A stretch of DNA of 64,000 nt from Labrys monachus (GCF_030814655.1 NZ_JAUSVK010000001.1:5897001-5961000); one strand, 5' to 3'; shown: positions 8,254 to 17,185, counted from the stretch's first letter. The notes: generated from the letters alone by a model not told the origin. Numbers and translations: made by a program.

Positions 8254-10050
8254 TTGGCAGGCACGTTCGACGCATCGGCATTGAAGGACGCCCTCGTCGT
8301 GCTCGGCACGGCGGCCGTCGTGGTCCCGCTCGTGCGCCGCCTCCACGTCAATTCGGTGATCGGCTTCCTCGCGGCCGGCGCGGTGATGGGCCCGAGCGGC
8401 CTCGGGGCCCTGTCCTCGCGTTTTCCCCTCATCGACTGGGTCACCATCGGCGAACGGGACAGGATCGCGGAGATCGCCGAGCTCGGCGTCGTCTTCCTGC
8501 TCTTCGTCATCGGCCTCGAGCTCTCGCTCGCCCGCCTGAAGACGATGCGCCGCCTCGTCTTCGGCCTGGGAGCGCTGCAGGTGGTCGTCTCGACGCTCGC
8601 CATCGCGCTCATCGCGCGCCTCGTCCTGCCGGCCACGGCGGCCCTCGTGCTCGCCTCGGGCCTGGCCCTGTCCTCCACGGCGATCGTGGTGGAGATCCTG
8701 GCGGCGAAGCGGCGCATGGCGTCCGCCACCGGGCGCGCCAATTTCGCGGTGCTGATCTTCCAGGACCTCGCCGTCGTGCCCGTGCTGTTCCTCGTCGGCA
8801 CGCTCGGCGTTCCCGGCGGCGGCGGCCCCTCGATGTGGACGGGGCTCGCCTATGCCCTGCTGTCGGCGGCGGTCACCATCGGGGCGATCGTCGCGGCCGG
8901 CAATTTCCTGCTGCGTCCGCTCTTCCGCCTGGTGGCACGGCCGGAAAATCCGGAGCTCTTCATCGCCGCCACCCTGTTCGTGGCGATCGGCACCGGCGTG
9001 GCGGCGGCCGCCGCCGGCCTCTCCATGGCGCTCGGGGCCTTCATCGCCGGCCTGCTCCTGGCCGAGACGGAATATCGGCGCGCCATCGAGGCGACGATCG
9101 AGCCCTTCAAGAGCCTGCTGCTCGGCGTCTTCTTCTTCGCCATCGGCATGACCATCGACATCGCCGTGGTGCTGCAGCACCCGCTGCTGATCGCCGGCGC
9201 CGTGCTCGCCCTGATCCTCGTCAAGGCCGGCATCGTCTTCGCCCTCTGCCGCCTGTTCCGCCTGCCGACGGCGGTCTCGGTCGAGACCGCCTTCCTGCTC
9301 GCCTCCGCCGGCGAATTCGCCTTCGTGGTCTTCAACCTCGCCTCCTCCCTCGCCATCTTCACGCCGGAGCAGTCCTCGCTGGCGGTCGTCGTCACCTCCC
9401 TGTCGATGGCGCTCATTCCCATGCTCGGCTGGAGCGGCCGGCGCCTCGCCAAGCGTCTGGAGCGCACCCTGCCGGTCGAGGCCGCGGCGCTGGAGCCGCC
9501 GCCCGAGGATAGGCAGAGGCGGGCGATCATCGTGGGATATGGCCGCGTCGGCCGGCTGGTGGCCGAGATGCTGGCCGAGCACCGCATCCCTTATCTGGCG
9601 GTCGATGCGGACGCCCGGGGCGTGGCGAAATGGCGCGAGGACGGCAAGCCGGTCTATTGGGGCGACGCCACCAATGCCGTCTTCCTCGAGCGCTGCGGGC
9701 TGCTGGAGGCGTCCGCGCTAGTGGTCACCATCGATACGCCCCGGCAGATCGAGGCGGTGGTGACGGCGGCGCGGGCCCTCAGGCCCGACCTCGTCATCGT
9801 CGCACGCTCGCGTGACGCCGCCCATGCGAGCAAGCTCTACGCCCTCGGCGTCACCGACGCGGTGCCGGAGACCATCGAGGCCAGCCTCCAGCTCTCGGAG
9901 GCGGCGCTCGCCGGCCTCGGCGTGCCCGCCGGCCCGGTGATCGCCTCGATCCATGAGCGCCGCGACCTCTTCCGGCGCGAGCTGCAAAGCGCCGCAGGGC
10001 GGCCGACCCATGCGGTCATGCCCAAGCGGACGACGCGGCGAGGGCTGTAG
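8254..10050 (+). CDS. CPA2-family monovalent cation:proton antiporter with TrkA-N domain
   Basis: An inner-membrane antiporter of the KefB/KefC type. About twelve hydrophobic segments fill the first ~400 residues (for example VNSVIGFLAAGAVMGP and IAELGVVFLLFVIGLELSL). A cytoplasmic Rossmann TrkA-N (RCK) domain follows, beginning AIIVGYGRVGRLVAEM and ending near the C-terminus. No TrkA-C domain is visible. The start is uncertain. I prefer the TTG at 8254, preceded by GGGGGACGGG, giving 598 residues beginning MAGTFDASALKD; a TTG at 8176 would add 26 residues. It probably exports K+ or Na+ in exchange for protons. It converges on the SDR gene with only 7 bases between stops. Confidence 0.88.
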   Translation: MAGTFDASALKDALVVLGTAAVVVPLVRRLHVNSVIGFLAAGAVMGPSGLGALSSRFPLIDWVTIGERDRIAEIAELGVVFLLFVIGLELSLARLKTMRRLVFGLGALQVVVSTLAIALIARLVLPATAALVLASGLALSSTAIVVEILAAKRRMASATGRANFAVLIFQDLAVVPVLFLVGTLGVPGGGGPSMWTGLAYALLSAAVTIGAIVAAGNFLLRPLFRLVARPENPELFIAATLFVAIGTGVAAAAAGLSMALGAFIAGLLLAETEYRRAIEATIEPFKSLLLGVFFFAIGMTIDIAVVLQHPLLIAGAVLALILVKAGIVFALCRLFRLPTAVSVETAFLLASAGEFAFVVFNLASSLAIFTPEQSSLAVVVTSLSMALIPMLGWSGRRLAKRLERTLPVEAAALEPPPEDRQRRAIIVGYGRVGRLVAEMLAEHRIPYLAVDADARGVAKWREDGKPVYWGDATNAVFLERCGLLEASALVVTIDTPRQIEAVVTAARALRPDLVIVARSRDAAHASKLYALGVTDAVPETIEASLQLSEAALAGLGVPAGPVIASIHERRDLFRRELQSAAGRPTHAVMPKRTTRRGL

Positions 10051-10057
10051 CCGTCGG

Positions 10058-10909
10058 TCAGTCCCCCTTCACGAAGGCCGCGAACGTCTCGGCATAATCG
10101 GGATGCCAGCGCGACAGGGGCGGGCGGTTCTCGATGATGTCGCCGGCCGCCCAGGCGATGCGGCGCTCGTCGAGCGAGCGCGGCACGTCGTTGTCGGGGC
10201 ACAGGATGTAGAAGTCGCCTTTCCCGAGGCTCGCGAGCATGAAATCGACGGTCTGTTCCGGCGTCCAGGCCGCGTCCGGCTTCTCGGTGCGCCCCTTTGC
10301 CGTCAGCCCGGTGAAGACGAAGCCGGGGATCAGCAGATGGGCGCTGATCCCCGCTTTCGGCGTGTTGCGGAGCTCGTGCTGCAGCGCTTCGGTGAAGGCC
10401 TTCACGCCCGCCTTCGCGACATTGTAGGCGGGATCGCCGGGCGGGGTGGTGATGCCCTGCTTGGAGCCGGTGTTGATGACGAGGCCGGGCCGCCCGCGCT
10501 CGATCATGCCGGGCACGAAGACCTGGCTGCCGTGGATGACGCCCCACAGATTGACGCCGAGCACCCGCTGCCAGGCGCCGGCCGGGCCGAACATGCCGCT
10601 GCCGGGCTGGATGCCGGCATTGTTCATCAGGACATCCGTGCCACCGAACCGCTCGCGCACCGCCTGCTCCAGCCGGCGTACCTGCTCTTCCTGGCCGACA
10701 TCGGTCGCCGCGGTCATCACCCCCGCCGCCCCCTCGGGAGAGGCCGCCGCCACCGCCGCGCCCGCCTCGGCGAGCCGCTCCCCGCCGAGATCGGCGATGC
10801 AGACCTTGAGGCCGAGGCCGGCGAACTTGACGGCGGCGGCAAGGCCGATGCCGCTCGCGCCGCCGGTGATGACGGCGACCGCGCCGGGCGTCAGGGCAGG
10901 ATGGGACAT
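10058..10909 (-). CDS. Short-chain dehydrogenase/reductase
   Basis: A classical SDR of 283 residues. The nucleotide-binding motif ITGGASGIG is near the N-terminus and MNNAG marks the end of strand beta-4. The catalytic residues lie in INTGSKQG (Ser) and YNVAKAG (Tyr and Lys), and all are intact. An extended C-terminal tail of about 70 residues (ILCPDNDVPRSLDE onward) is longer than in minimal SDRs. The start is the ATG at 10909, although the frame is open far upstream. It is the third gene of a TetR–cupin–SDR operon, 17 bases after the cupin stop. The substrate is unknown. Confidence 0.92.
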   Translation of the reverse strand: MSHPALTPGAVAVITGGASGIGLAAAVKFAGLGLKVCIADLGGERLAEAGAAVAAASPEGAAGVMTAATDVGQEEQVRRLEQAVRERFGGTDVLMNNAGIQPGSGMFGPAGAWQRVLGVNLWGVIHGSQVFVPGMIERGRPGLVINTGSKQGITTPPGDPAYNVAKAGVKAFTEALQHELRNTPKAGISAHLLIPGFVFTGLTAKGRTEKPDAAWTPEQTVDFMLASLGKGDFYILCPDNDVPRSLDERRIAWAAGDIIENRPPLSRWHPDYAETFAAFVKGD

Positions 10910-10926
10910 GGGAGATTCTCCAGAGA

Positions 10927-11529
10927 TCAGGCTTGGGGTGCCTCTATGACGGATTTCTGTGTCAGATTTCCAGCACGCCAGACATAGAGCGCCAGGAGCG
11001 GCGCCGCCGCGGTCCGCATGGCATGCGGCACGCGGGAGGGATGATGGATGAGATCGCCCGGCGGCCTGGCGCGCCAGCCCTGCGGGCCGGCCGCCCACAG
11101 CGCCGTGCCGGCGAGGGGAATGTAGATCTCCTCGGCGTCGTGCGAATGGAAGGGATATTCGATGCCGGGCCCGAGCATGAGGAAGCCGGCGGCGATGCTG
11201 TCGCTGGCGAAGGCGCCCCTCTGGCCGATGATCTCGGTCCAGCCATAGCGGGAGAGGAAGGCGCTTCCGAAATCGCCGGCGCCATAGGTCTGCCGCCAGT
11301 CGAGGGCATCGCCGTTCTCGACCACCAGTTGCGTCAGGTCGGCGGTCGCGGCGCCCGTGTGGTCGAGCAGTTGCGGCAGCCGTGACAGCACAGGCAACGC
11401 CGCGGCGGCACGCCGGATCGGCGCCTGCGCTTGCGGCCATGCCGCCAGGAAGGGATCGGCGAGGGGCGATCGGCAGCGCGCGATGGCGGCGCGCATGTCG
11501 GCGGCGAGGCGCTCATACGGGGGCTTCAC
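10927..11529 (-). CDS. Cupin protein of the DMSP-lyase (DddL/DddQ-like) family
   Basis: A 200-residue protein with an N-terminal helical half and a C-terminal cupin. The metal site is laid out as in DMSP lyases: Y125, H128, H130, E134 and Y136 in one segment and H169 in the second. The signatures IHHPSRVPHAMRT and LLALYVWRAG strongly resemble that family, whose characterised members split dimethylsulfoniopropionate to dimethyl sulfide and acrylate. Many terrestrial homologues have no proven activity, so the real substrate is open. It lies 11 bases after the TetR gene and 17 bases before the SDR gene, forming a tight operon that is divergent from an RND efflux pump. Confidence 0.8.
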   Translation of the reverse strand: MKPPYERLAADMRAAIARCRSPLADPFLAAWPQAQAPIRRAAAALPVLSRLPQLLDHTGAATADLTQLVVENGDALDWRQTYGAGDFGSAFLSRYGWTEIIGQRGAFASDSIAAGFLMLGPGIEYPFHSHDAEEIYIPLAGTALWAAGPQGWRARPPGDLIHHPSRVPHAMRTAAAPLLALYVWRAGNLTQKSVIEAPQA

Positions 11530-11540
11530 CGGTCAGGCCT

Positions 11541-12188
11541 TCAGGCGCCGGGCTCGCGCTTGCCGAAGGAGGCGATGATCGCCTCGGCCATGCGCATGAA
11601 GCGCCCGCTCGGCCCTTCGACACCGACGCTCTGGCGGCTGACGCGCGCCCCTTCGATGAGGAGCGCGAGCGTATCGGCGACGAGATCGGGCTGGGCGAGG
11701 CCCGCATCCGAACACAGTTTGGCGAGGCGGTTGCGATAGGCCGTCTTGAAATCCTCGATCACGCGGCGCGCCGGATGGCCGGCCTCGGTCAGCTCGACCG
11801 CCGCATTGGCCATCTCGCAGCCGCGCTTGTCCGCCTCGATGCAGGCGGCACCCTGCCGGACCCAGGCATGGAGCTGCGCCATCGCGTCGCCGGGATAGTC
11901 GGTCTCGAAGGCATCCCACCCCGTCTGCGCCTCGTCGACCGCCTTCTGCAGGCATTCGACGATCAGGTCGTCCTTGGAGCCGAAATGGCGATACAGCGTC
12001 ATCTTGTTGGTGCCGGCCGCCTCCGCGATGGCGTCGACGCCGATACCCCGGATGCCGTGCTGGTGGAACAGGTCCCGCGCCTTGACGACGATGCGGTCGC
12101 GCGGGCGCATCGCGGCACAGGCCACCGGCGCGGCGGGCTCTTCGCGGTGCAATACGTCTTCTTCGCGCTGCAAAATTTTGTGAGACAT
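11541..12188 (-). CDS. TetR-family transcriptional regulator
   Basis: A 215-residue TetR-type repressor. The helix-turn-helix lies at about 45-75 (GIRGIGVDAIAEAAGTNKMT, then LYRHFGSKDDL). The C-terminal ligand-binding half is variable and helical. An alternative start at 12110 (MRPRDRIV) would give a shorter N-terminus, more usual for the family. It is the first gene of the TetR–cupin–SDR operon and is divergent from the RND efflux operon. The shared intergenic region holds palindromes built on GTTACC/GGTAAC, a good candidate operator. It likely represses both directions and responds to a pump substrate. Confidence 0.93.
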   Translation of the reverse strand: MSHKILQREEDVLHREEPAAPVACAAMRPRDRIVVKARDLFHQHGIRGIGVDAIAEAAGTNKMTLYRHFGSKDDLIVECLQKAVDEAQTGWDAFETDYPGDAMAQLHAWVRQGAACIEADKRGCEMANAAVELTEAGHPARRVIEDFKTAYRNRLAKLCSDAGLAQPDLVADTLALLIEGARVSRQSVGVEGPSGRFMRMAEAIIASFGKREPGA

Positions 12189-12193
12189 GTCTC

Positions 12194-12245
12194 TTGACTA
12201 GGGTGTGACCGGTCTGTAACACTGCACTTGTTACCAAGCGGTAAC
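12194..12245. promoter_or_regulatory. Putative TetR operator overlapping the RND operon promoter
   Basis: A perfect palindrome GTTACC-AAGC-GGTAAC spans 12230-12245. A further half-site TGTAAC lies at 12215-12220, so half-sites repeat in alternating orientation. On the plus strand, TTGACT (12194-12199) and TAACAC (12217-12222) are 17 bases apart and resemble a sigma-70 promoter. The -10 element lies among the half-sites. Repression by the divergent TetR protein is inferred. Confidence 0.6.
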
Positions 12246-12384
12246 ATCTTTGATCGCGCGATGTCAAGGCCGATGACCTCCCAGGGAATTGAGGGAGGCC
12301 CGGCAGGAGCGGCAGAACCGGCCGAGATCGCAGAATTCAGCAAGCGGAACGCCGTCGCCCACGGATGTCCGCCAAGGAGGTCCC

Positions 12385-12648
12385 ATGGCGTCGATGAACA
12401 ACGATCTGTCGATCGATCAACTGTTGAGCGACCCGGTGACCGTCGCCGTGATGCGGGCCGACCGGGTCGACCCCAACGCGCTCCAGGCGATGCTCCGCGG
12501 CGTCGCCGCGCGCCTTCACGTCGCAAGAGACAACGCCGCGCCCGCCATCCCGGCGCGATCCATCCCCTTCTTCGGCAACCCCGCGCTCAAGGGACACAGG
12601 TTCCTTGCCGGCGGCAGGGCGCCGTTCGACCGTTGCAGAGCCCCCTGA
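12385..12648 (+). CDS. Small hypothetical protein, leader ORF of the RND operon
   Basis: An 87-residue reading frame with a strong ribosome-binding site, AAGGAGG at 12374-12380. The first half is well formed (SIDQLLSDPVTVAVMRADRV, then DPNALQAMLRGVAARL), amphipathic and helix-forming. The second half is basic and proline-rich. I do not recognise a named domain. Its TGA ends one base before the ATG of the RND transporter, so the two should be translationally coupled. It has no signal peptide or membrane segment. It may be a genuine small conserved protein or a coupling leader. An internal ATG at 12394 is an alternative start. Confidence 0.7.
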   Translation: MASMNNDLSIDQLLSDPVTVAVMRADRVDPNALQAMLRGVAARLHVARDNAAPAIPARSIPFFGNPALKGHRFLAGGRAPFDRCRAP

Positions 12649-12649
12649 C

Positions 12650-15600
12650 ATGGTGAACTTCTTCATCCAACGCCCGATCTTCGCTTCTGCGATCGCCATC
12701 ATCATGGTGCTCGCGGGGGCGATCTGCTATTTCCTGCTGCCGGTCTCGCAGTTTCCCGACATCACGCCGCCCCAGGTGGTGGTGAGCGCCAACTATCCCG
12801 GCGCCAGCGCCCAGGTGGTCGCCGACACCGTGACCACGCCGCTCGAGCAGCAGATCAACGGCGTCGAGGGCATGACCTACATGTCCTCCTCCAGCTCCAA
12901 TGACGGCAGTTCCAACATCACCGTCACCTTCGACGTCGGCTATCCCCTGTCGATCGCCGCCGTCGACGTCCAGAACCGCGTCTCGCAGGCCTCTTCGTCG
13001 CTTCCGGCCATCGTCAACCAGGCCGGCGTGACCATCAAGAAGCAGAATCCGAACTTCGTGCTGATCGTCAACCTGACGTCGCCCGACGGATCGGTCGACC
13101 CGATCGCGCTGTCGAACTATGCCTATCTGCAGGTGATCGACCCGCTCAAGCGCCTGCCAGGCGTCGGCGACGTCCAGATCTTCGGCGAGCGGCGCTATTC
13201 GATGCGCGTCTGGCTCGACCCGGACAAGCTCGCCAATCTCGGCATCACCGCCGTCGACGTGCAGAACGCCATCGCCGAGCAGAACGTCCAGGTCGCGGCC
13301 GGCAAGATCGGCCAGTCGCCGGCGCCCGCCGGCACGCCCTTCGAGATGCAGGTCAACGCCACCGGCCGCCTGAGCGACCCCAAGGAGTTCGGCGACATCG
13401 TCGTCAGGGCCGATTCGGCCCAGGGCTCGCTCGTCCGCCTGCGCGACGTCGCCCGCATCGAGCTCGGGGCGCTGCAATACACCTCCTCCGCCTTCTTCGG
13501 CAAGGATCCGACCGTCGTGCTCGCCGTCTACCAGATGCCGGGCTCCAACGCGCTCGACCTCCAGGCGCGTGTCCTGGGCAAGATGCAGGAATTGTCGAAG
13601 CATTTCCCCAAGGGCATCGCCTATGCCATGCATTACGACACGACCCGCTTCGTGTCGGCCTCGATGCATGACGTGGTGATCACCCTGGCGGAGGCGCTCG
13701 CCCTCGTCGTCGCGGTGGTGTTCGTCTTCCTGCAGAGCTGGCGCACCACCATCATCCCCACCATCGCGATCCCCGTCTCGCTGATCGCGACACTGGTGGT
13801 GATGGAGATGTTCGGCTTCTCCCTCAACATGCTCAGCCTGCTCGGCATGGTGCTGGCGATCGGCCTCGTGGTCGACGACGCCATCGTCGTCGTCGAGAAT
13901 GTCGAACGCCAGCTCGAGGACGGCCATCCGCCGCTGGAAGCGGCCAGGCTCGCGATGAAGGAAGTCACCGGCCCCATCATCGCCACCACGGCGGTGCTGA
14001 TGGCGGTGTTCGTGCCCGTCGCCTTCATTCCCGGCGTCGCCGGCCGGCTCTACAACCAGTTCGCGCTGACCGTGGCGATCTCCGTCGGCATCTCCGCCTT
14101 CAACTCGCTGACGCTGAGCCCGGCGCTCAGCGCCGCCTTCCTGCGCCACCGGACGCCCACGAATTTTCCGCCCTTCCGCTGGTTCAATCGCGGCTTCGAG
14201 CGGATCTCGCACGCCTATGCCTCGGCGGTGCGCTGGCTGATCCGCTTCCGCTGGCCGGTGCTCGGCCTGTTCGCCGCCGGCCTCGTCGGCACCTATCTCC
14301 TCTCCACCCGCATTCCCTCCACCTTCCTTCCCGTCGAGGACCAGGGCTATTTCTTCGTGGTGATCCAGCTGCCGGACGGCGCCTCGCTGGAACGCACCGA
14401 CGCGGTGGCGAAGAAGGCGCGCGACATCCTGCAGAACACGCCGGGCGTCGACATCGTCGGCTCGATCAGCGGCCTCAACTTCCTGACCAACGCCGCGCAG
14501 TCGAATTCGGCGGTGGAGTTCGCCATCCTCAAGCCGTGGGACGAGCGGCCGCCGGAGCAGAACGCCTCGAAGATCGTCAACGAGGTCCGGGGCAAGCTCC
14601 TGCAGATCCCGGACGCCTTCGCCCTGAGCTTCGATCCGCCCTCCATCCCCGGCCTCGGCACCACAGGCGGCTTCGAGTTCGAAGTCGAGGACCTCACCGG
14701 ACGCGGCGCCGTCGCGCTCAACGACGCCACGCAGGCCCTGATCGCGGAAGCCCGCAAGCAGCCCGAGCTCAACCCGCAGCAATTGTTCTCGTCCTTCTCG
14801 ACCTCGACGCCGCAGTTCGACTACGACCTCGACCGCACCAAGGCCAAGCTGCTCGGCCTCAGCCTGCCGGACGTGTTCAACACCCTGCAGATCTATCTCG
14901 GCTCGCTCTATGTGAACGACTTCAACCTGTTCGGCCGTACTTTCCGCGTCACCCTGCAGGCCGACCAGAACGCCCGTGCCAAGGCGACGGACCTGTCGCG
15001 CCTCTATGTGCGCAACGCCGCCGGCGCCATGGTGCCGCTCTCCACGCTCGGCACCCTCAAGCCCATCGTCGGGCCGGAGACGGTGCCGCACTACAACAAT
15101 TACGGCTCGGCCCTGATCAATGGCGGCGCCGCGCCGGGCTTCAGCTCGGGCCAGGCGGTCGCGGCGATGGAACGGGCCGCCGCCACGGCCTTGCCGCGGG
15201 ATTTCGGCTTCGAATGGACGGGCATCACCTTCCAGGAACTCAAGGCCGGCTCCATCGCGACCGTGGTGTTCGCGCTCGCCATCGTCTTCGTCTTCCTGAT
15301 CCTGGCAGCGCAGTATGAAAGCTGGACCATGCCCTTCATGGTCCTGCTGGCGGTGCCGCTCGCTCTGTTCGGCGCTCTGGCGGCGATCTGCCTGCGCGGC
15401 ATGCAGATCGACGTCTATTCGCAGATCGGCTTCGTCATGCTCATCGGCCTCGCCGCGAAGAACGCGATCCTGATCGTCGAATTCGCCAGGCGCCGGCGCG
15501 AGGAGGGCCTCGGCATCGTCGAAGCCGCGATGGAGGCGGCGCGGCTGCGGCTGCGTCCCATCCTGATGACGGCCTTCGCCTTCATCCTCGGCGTCGTGCC

Positions 15601-15844
15601 GCTGATGCTGGCGACCGGCGCCGGCGCCGCCAGCCGGCAGTCCCTCGGCACCACCGTCTTCGGCGGCATGGTCGCCGCCACGATCCTGACCCTGGCCTTC
15701 GTGCCGGTCTTCTATGCCGTGATCGAGAAATGGCGGGAGCGCAGCCCCCGCCACGGCTCCGACGGCCATGCTTCCGACCCCCATGCCACGCCGGCCGACG
15801 CGGAGAAGCCCAATCGTCTCCCCCATGTCGAAGCGGCGGAATAG
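12650..15844 (+). CDS. RND efflux transporter permease (HAE1/AcrB type)
   Basis: A 1064-residue inner-membrane multidrug efflux pump driven by the proton gradient. It starts MVNFFIQRPIFA, the normal N-terminus of AcrB-like proteins, and has two large periplasmic loops between twelve transmembrane helices. The proton-relay pair Asp-Asp is in GLVVDDAIVVVENVER (about 407-408) and the matching lysine in AAKNAILIVEFA (about 935). The conserved GXAAKN and FIPG segments are intact. The start is one base after the stop of the small leader ORF. The membrane-fusion gene follows 12 bases later. No TolC-like gene is present, so an unlinked outer-membrane channel must be used. Substrates are unknown. Confidence 0.97.
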   Translation: MVNFFIQRPIFASAIAIIMVLAGAICYFLLPVSQFPDITPPQVVVSANYPGASAQVVADTVTTPLEQQINGVEGMTYMSSSSSNDGSSNITVTFDVGYPLSIAAVDVQNRVSQASSSLPAIVNQAGVTIKKQNPNFVLIVNLTSPDGSVDPIALSNYAYLQVIDPLKRLPGVGDVQIFGERRYSMRVWLDPDKLANLGITAVDVQNAIAEQNVQVAAGKIGQSPAPAGTPFEMQVNATGRLSDPKEFGDIVVRADSAQGSLVRLRDVARIELGALQYTSSAFFGKDPTVVLAVYQMPGSNALDLQARVLGKMQELSKHFPKGIAYAMHYDTTRFVSASMHDVVITLAEALALVVAVVFVFLQSWRTTIIPTIAIPVSLIATLVVMEMFGFSLNMLSLLGMVLAIGLVVDDAIVVVENVERQLEDGHPPLEAARLAMKEVTGPIIATTAVLMAVFVPVAFIPGVAGRLYNQFALTVAISVGISAFNSLTLSPALSAAFLRHRTPTNFPPFRWFNRGFERISHAYASAVRWLIRFRWPVLGLFAAGLVGTYLLSTRIPSTFLPVEDQGYFFVVIQLPDGASLERTDAVAKKARDILQNTPGVDIVGSISGLNFLTNAAQSNSAVEFAILKPWDERPPEQNASKIVNEVRGKLLQIPDAFALSFDPPSIPGLGTTGGFEFEVEDLTGRGAVALNDATQALIAEARKQPELNPQQLFSSFSTSTPQFDYDLDRTKAKLLGLSLPDVFNTLQIYLGSLYVNDFNLFGRTFRVTLQADQNARAKATDLSRLYVRNAAGAMVPLSTLGTLKPIVGPETVPHYNNYGSALINGGAAPGFSSGQAVAAMERAAATALPRDFGFEWTGITFQELKAGSIATVVFALAIVFVFLILAAQYESWTMPFMVLLAVPLALFGALAAICLRGMQIDVYSQIGFVMLIGLAAKNAILIVEFARRRREEGLGIVEAAMEAARLRLRPILMTAFAFILGVVPLMLATGAGAASRQSLGTTVFGGMVAATILTLAFVPVFYAVIEKWRERSPRHGSDGHASDPHATPADAEKPNRLPHVEAAE

Positions 15845-15856
15845 GAAAGCCTCCCC

Positions 15857-17008
15857 ATGCGTTACCTCAAGACCACCACCGCTGTCGTCGCGATCGCTGC
15901 CGCAGCCCTCGTCTACGCCTATAACCAGCCGAGCATGCTGGGAGGCCTCGTCGCCGGCCCGGCGGGCGCCGCCACGCCGGCCCCCGCGATGCCGGCCATG
16001 CCGGTGCCGGTCACGCCGGTGATCAAGCGCAACATCCCGCTCTATCTCGACTATGCGGCCCGCACCGAATCGATCCGCAGCATCACGCTGCAGGCCAAGG
16101 TCTCCGGCTACATCCTCGACCAGGCGGTCGCCGACGGCAGCGACGTCAAGGCGGGCGACCTGCTCTACCGTATCGATCCGCGCGACTTCCAGGCCACGCT
16201 CGACCAGGTGAAGGCGCAGGCCCAGCGCGACGCCGCCTCGCTCGACTACGCCCGGATGAGCCTCAATCGCGGCAACGAGCTGACCAAGACCGGCTATCTG
16301 TCGAAGGACACGTTCGACCAGCGGACCAGCGCCGTGCAGCAGGGCGAGGCCACCATCGCGGCCGATGCCGCCGCCGTCCACTCGGCCGAGCTCAATCTGG
16401 GCTATACCGAGATCCGCGCCCCCTTCCCGGGCCGCATCGGCCGCAACCAGGCGCCGGTCGGCACGCTGGTCGGCGCCGGCGGGACGGTCCTCAACACGCT
16501 GGTGCAGCTCAATCCGATCTACGTCACCTTCAATCCGAGCGAGACCGATCTCGTCGCGATCCAGAAGGCGAAGGCCGCCGGCAGGATCAGCGCCGACATC
16601 TTCGTGCCCGGCGAGCCCGGCCCTCACCACAAGGGCGAGCTGACCTTCCTCGACAACGCGGTCGACCGCACGACGGGAACCATCACCGCCCGGGCGACGA
16701 TCGCCAATGACGACCTGGCACTGCTGCCCGGGCAATATGTGCGGGTGAGGCTGGCGGTCGGCCAGCAGGCCGATGCACTGCTGGTGCCCCAGACGGCGCT
16801 CGGCTCCAGCCAGCTCGGCAAATATGTCTATGTCGTCGGCGAGGGCAGCCGGGTCGACCAGCGCCTGGTCGAGCTCGGCGCGACCGACGGCGACCTCATC
16901 TCGGTGGTCAAGGGCGTCGGCGAGCACGACAGCATCATCAGCGGCAACCTGCAGAAGATCGGCCCCGGCATGCCGGTCCAGCCGCTGCCGGCCAAGCCGG
17001 CGTCCTGA
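15857..17008 (+). CDS. RND efflux periplasmic adaptor (membrane fusion protein)
   Basis: A 383-residue AcrA/MexA-type adaptor that links the RND pump to an outer-membrane channel. An N-terminal hydrophobic segment (TAVVAIAAAALVYAY) serves as anchor or signal, with no lipobox cysteine. The lipoyl halves are seen in VSGYILDQAVADGSDVKAGD and YTEIRAPFPGRIGR, flanking an alpha-helical hairpin around 120-175. The beta-barrel domain begins near LNPIYVTFNPSE. The gene order (pump before adaptor) is the reverse of acrAB but common in alphaproteobacteria. It is followed by a strong terminator. Confidence 0.95.
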   Translation: MRYLKTTTAVVAIAAAALVYAYNQPSMLGGLVAGPAGAATPAPAMPAMPVPVTPVIKRNIPLYLDYAARTESIRSITLQAKVSGYILDQAVADGSDVKAGDLLYRIDPRDFQATLDQVKAQAQRDAASLDYARMSLNRGNELTKTGYLSKDTFDQRTSAVQQGEATIAADAAAVHSAELNLGYTEIRAPFPGRIGRNQAPVGTLVGAGGTVLNTLVQLNPIYVTFNPSETDLVAIQKAKAAGRISADIFVPGEPGPHHKGELTFLDNAVDRTTGTITARATIANDDLALLPGQYVRVRLAVGQQADALLVPQTALGSSQLGKYVYVVGEGSRVDQRLVELGATDGDLISVVKGVGEHDSIISGNLQKIGPGMPVQPLPAKPAS

Positions 17009-17070
17009 TCGCGCAGGACCCGGCGGGGACGCCGATCCTGCTTCGCTCCAAGACATCGGCCGGGGGGGCC

Positions 17071-17104
17071 GCCCTCTCCAGCGAAGGCTGGGGAGGGCTT
17101 TTTT
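17071..17104 (+). terminator. Rho-independent terminator of the RND operon
   Basis: A 12-bp stem pairs 17071-17082 with 17087-17098 (one G-T pair), with a GAAG loop and a run of six T at 17099-17104. It lies 62 bases after the adaptor stop codon. Confidence 0.95.
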
Positions 17105-17185
17105 CCGGAACCGTGGACGTTTCGTCCGCAAGCCTCGGACGTACTGAAAATAGCGCGATTATCGTACTCCCAAGCGGAAGAAGGC
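17104..17185. repeat. Degenerate mosaic of two intergenic repeat families
   Basis: The first part (GTGGACGTTTCGTCCGC, about 17113-17129) resembles the left arm of the GGACGT palindrome family found at 21361 and 49233. The second part carries GAAAATAGCGCGATT at 17146-17160, followed by CTCCCAAGCGGAAGAAGG, a decayed form of the CTTCTCCC/GGGAGAAG hairpins seen at 40429 and 63257. No gene lies between here and the hydantoinase start at 17362. Confidence 0.6.

Noticed and set aside
12587-17131. A 1514-codon open frame on the minus strand opposite the RND operon, and similar long antisense frames over dnaA (748-2646) and the his operon (29751-31808).
   Set aside because: They mirror the codon structure of well-supported genes on the other strand, are rich in Arg, Gly and His and contain no recognisable domain. 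Such shadows are usual in GC-rich DNA.
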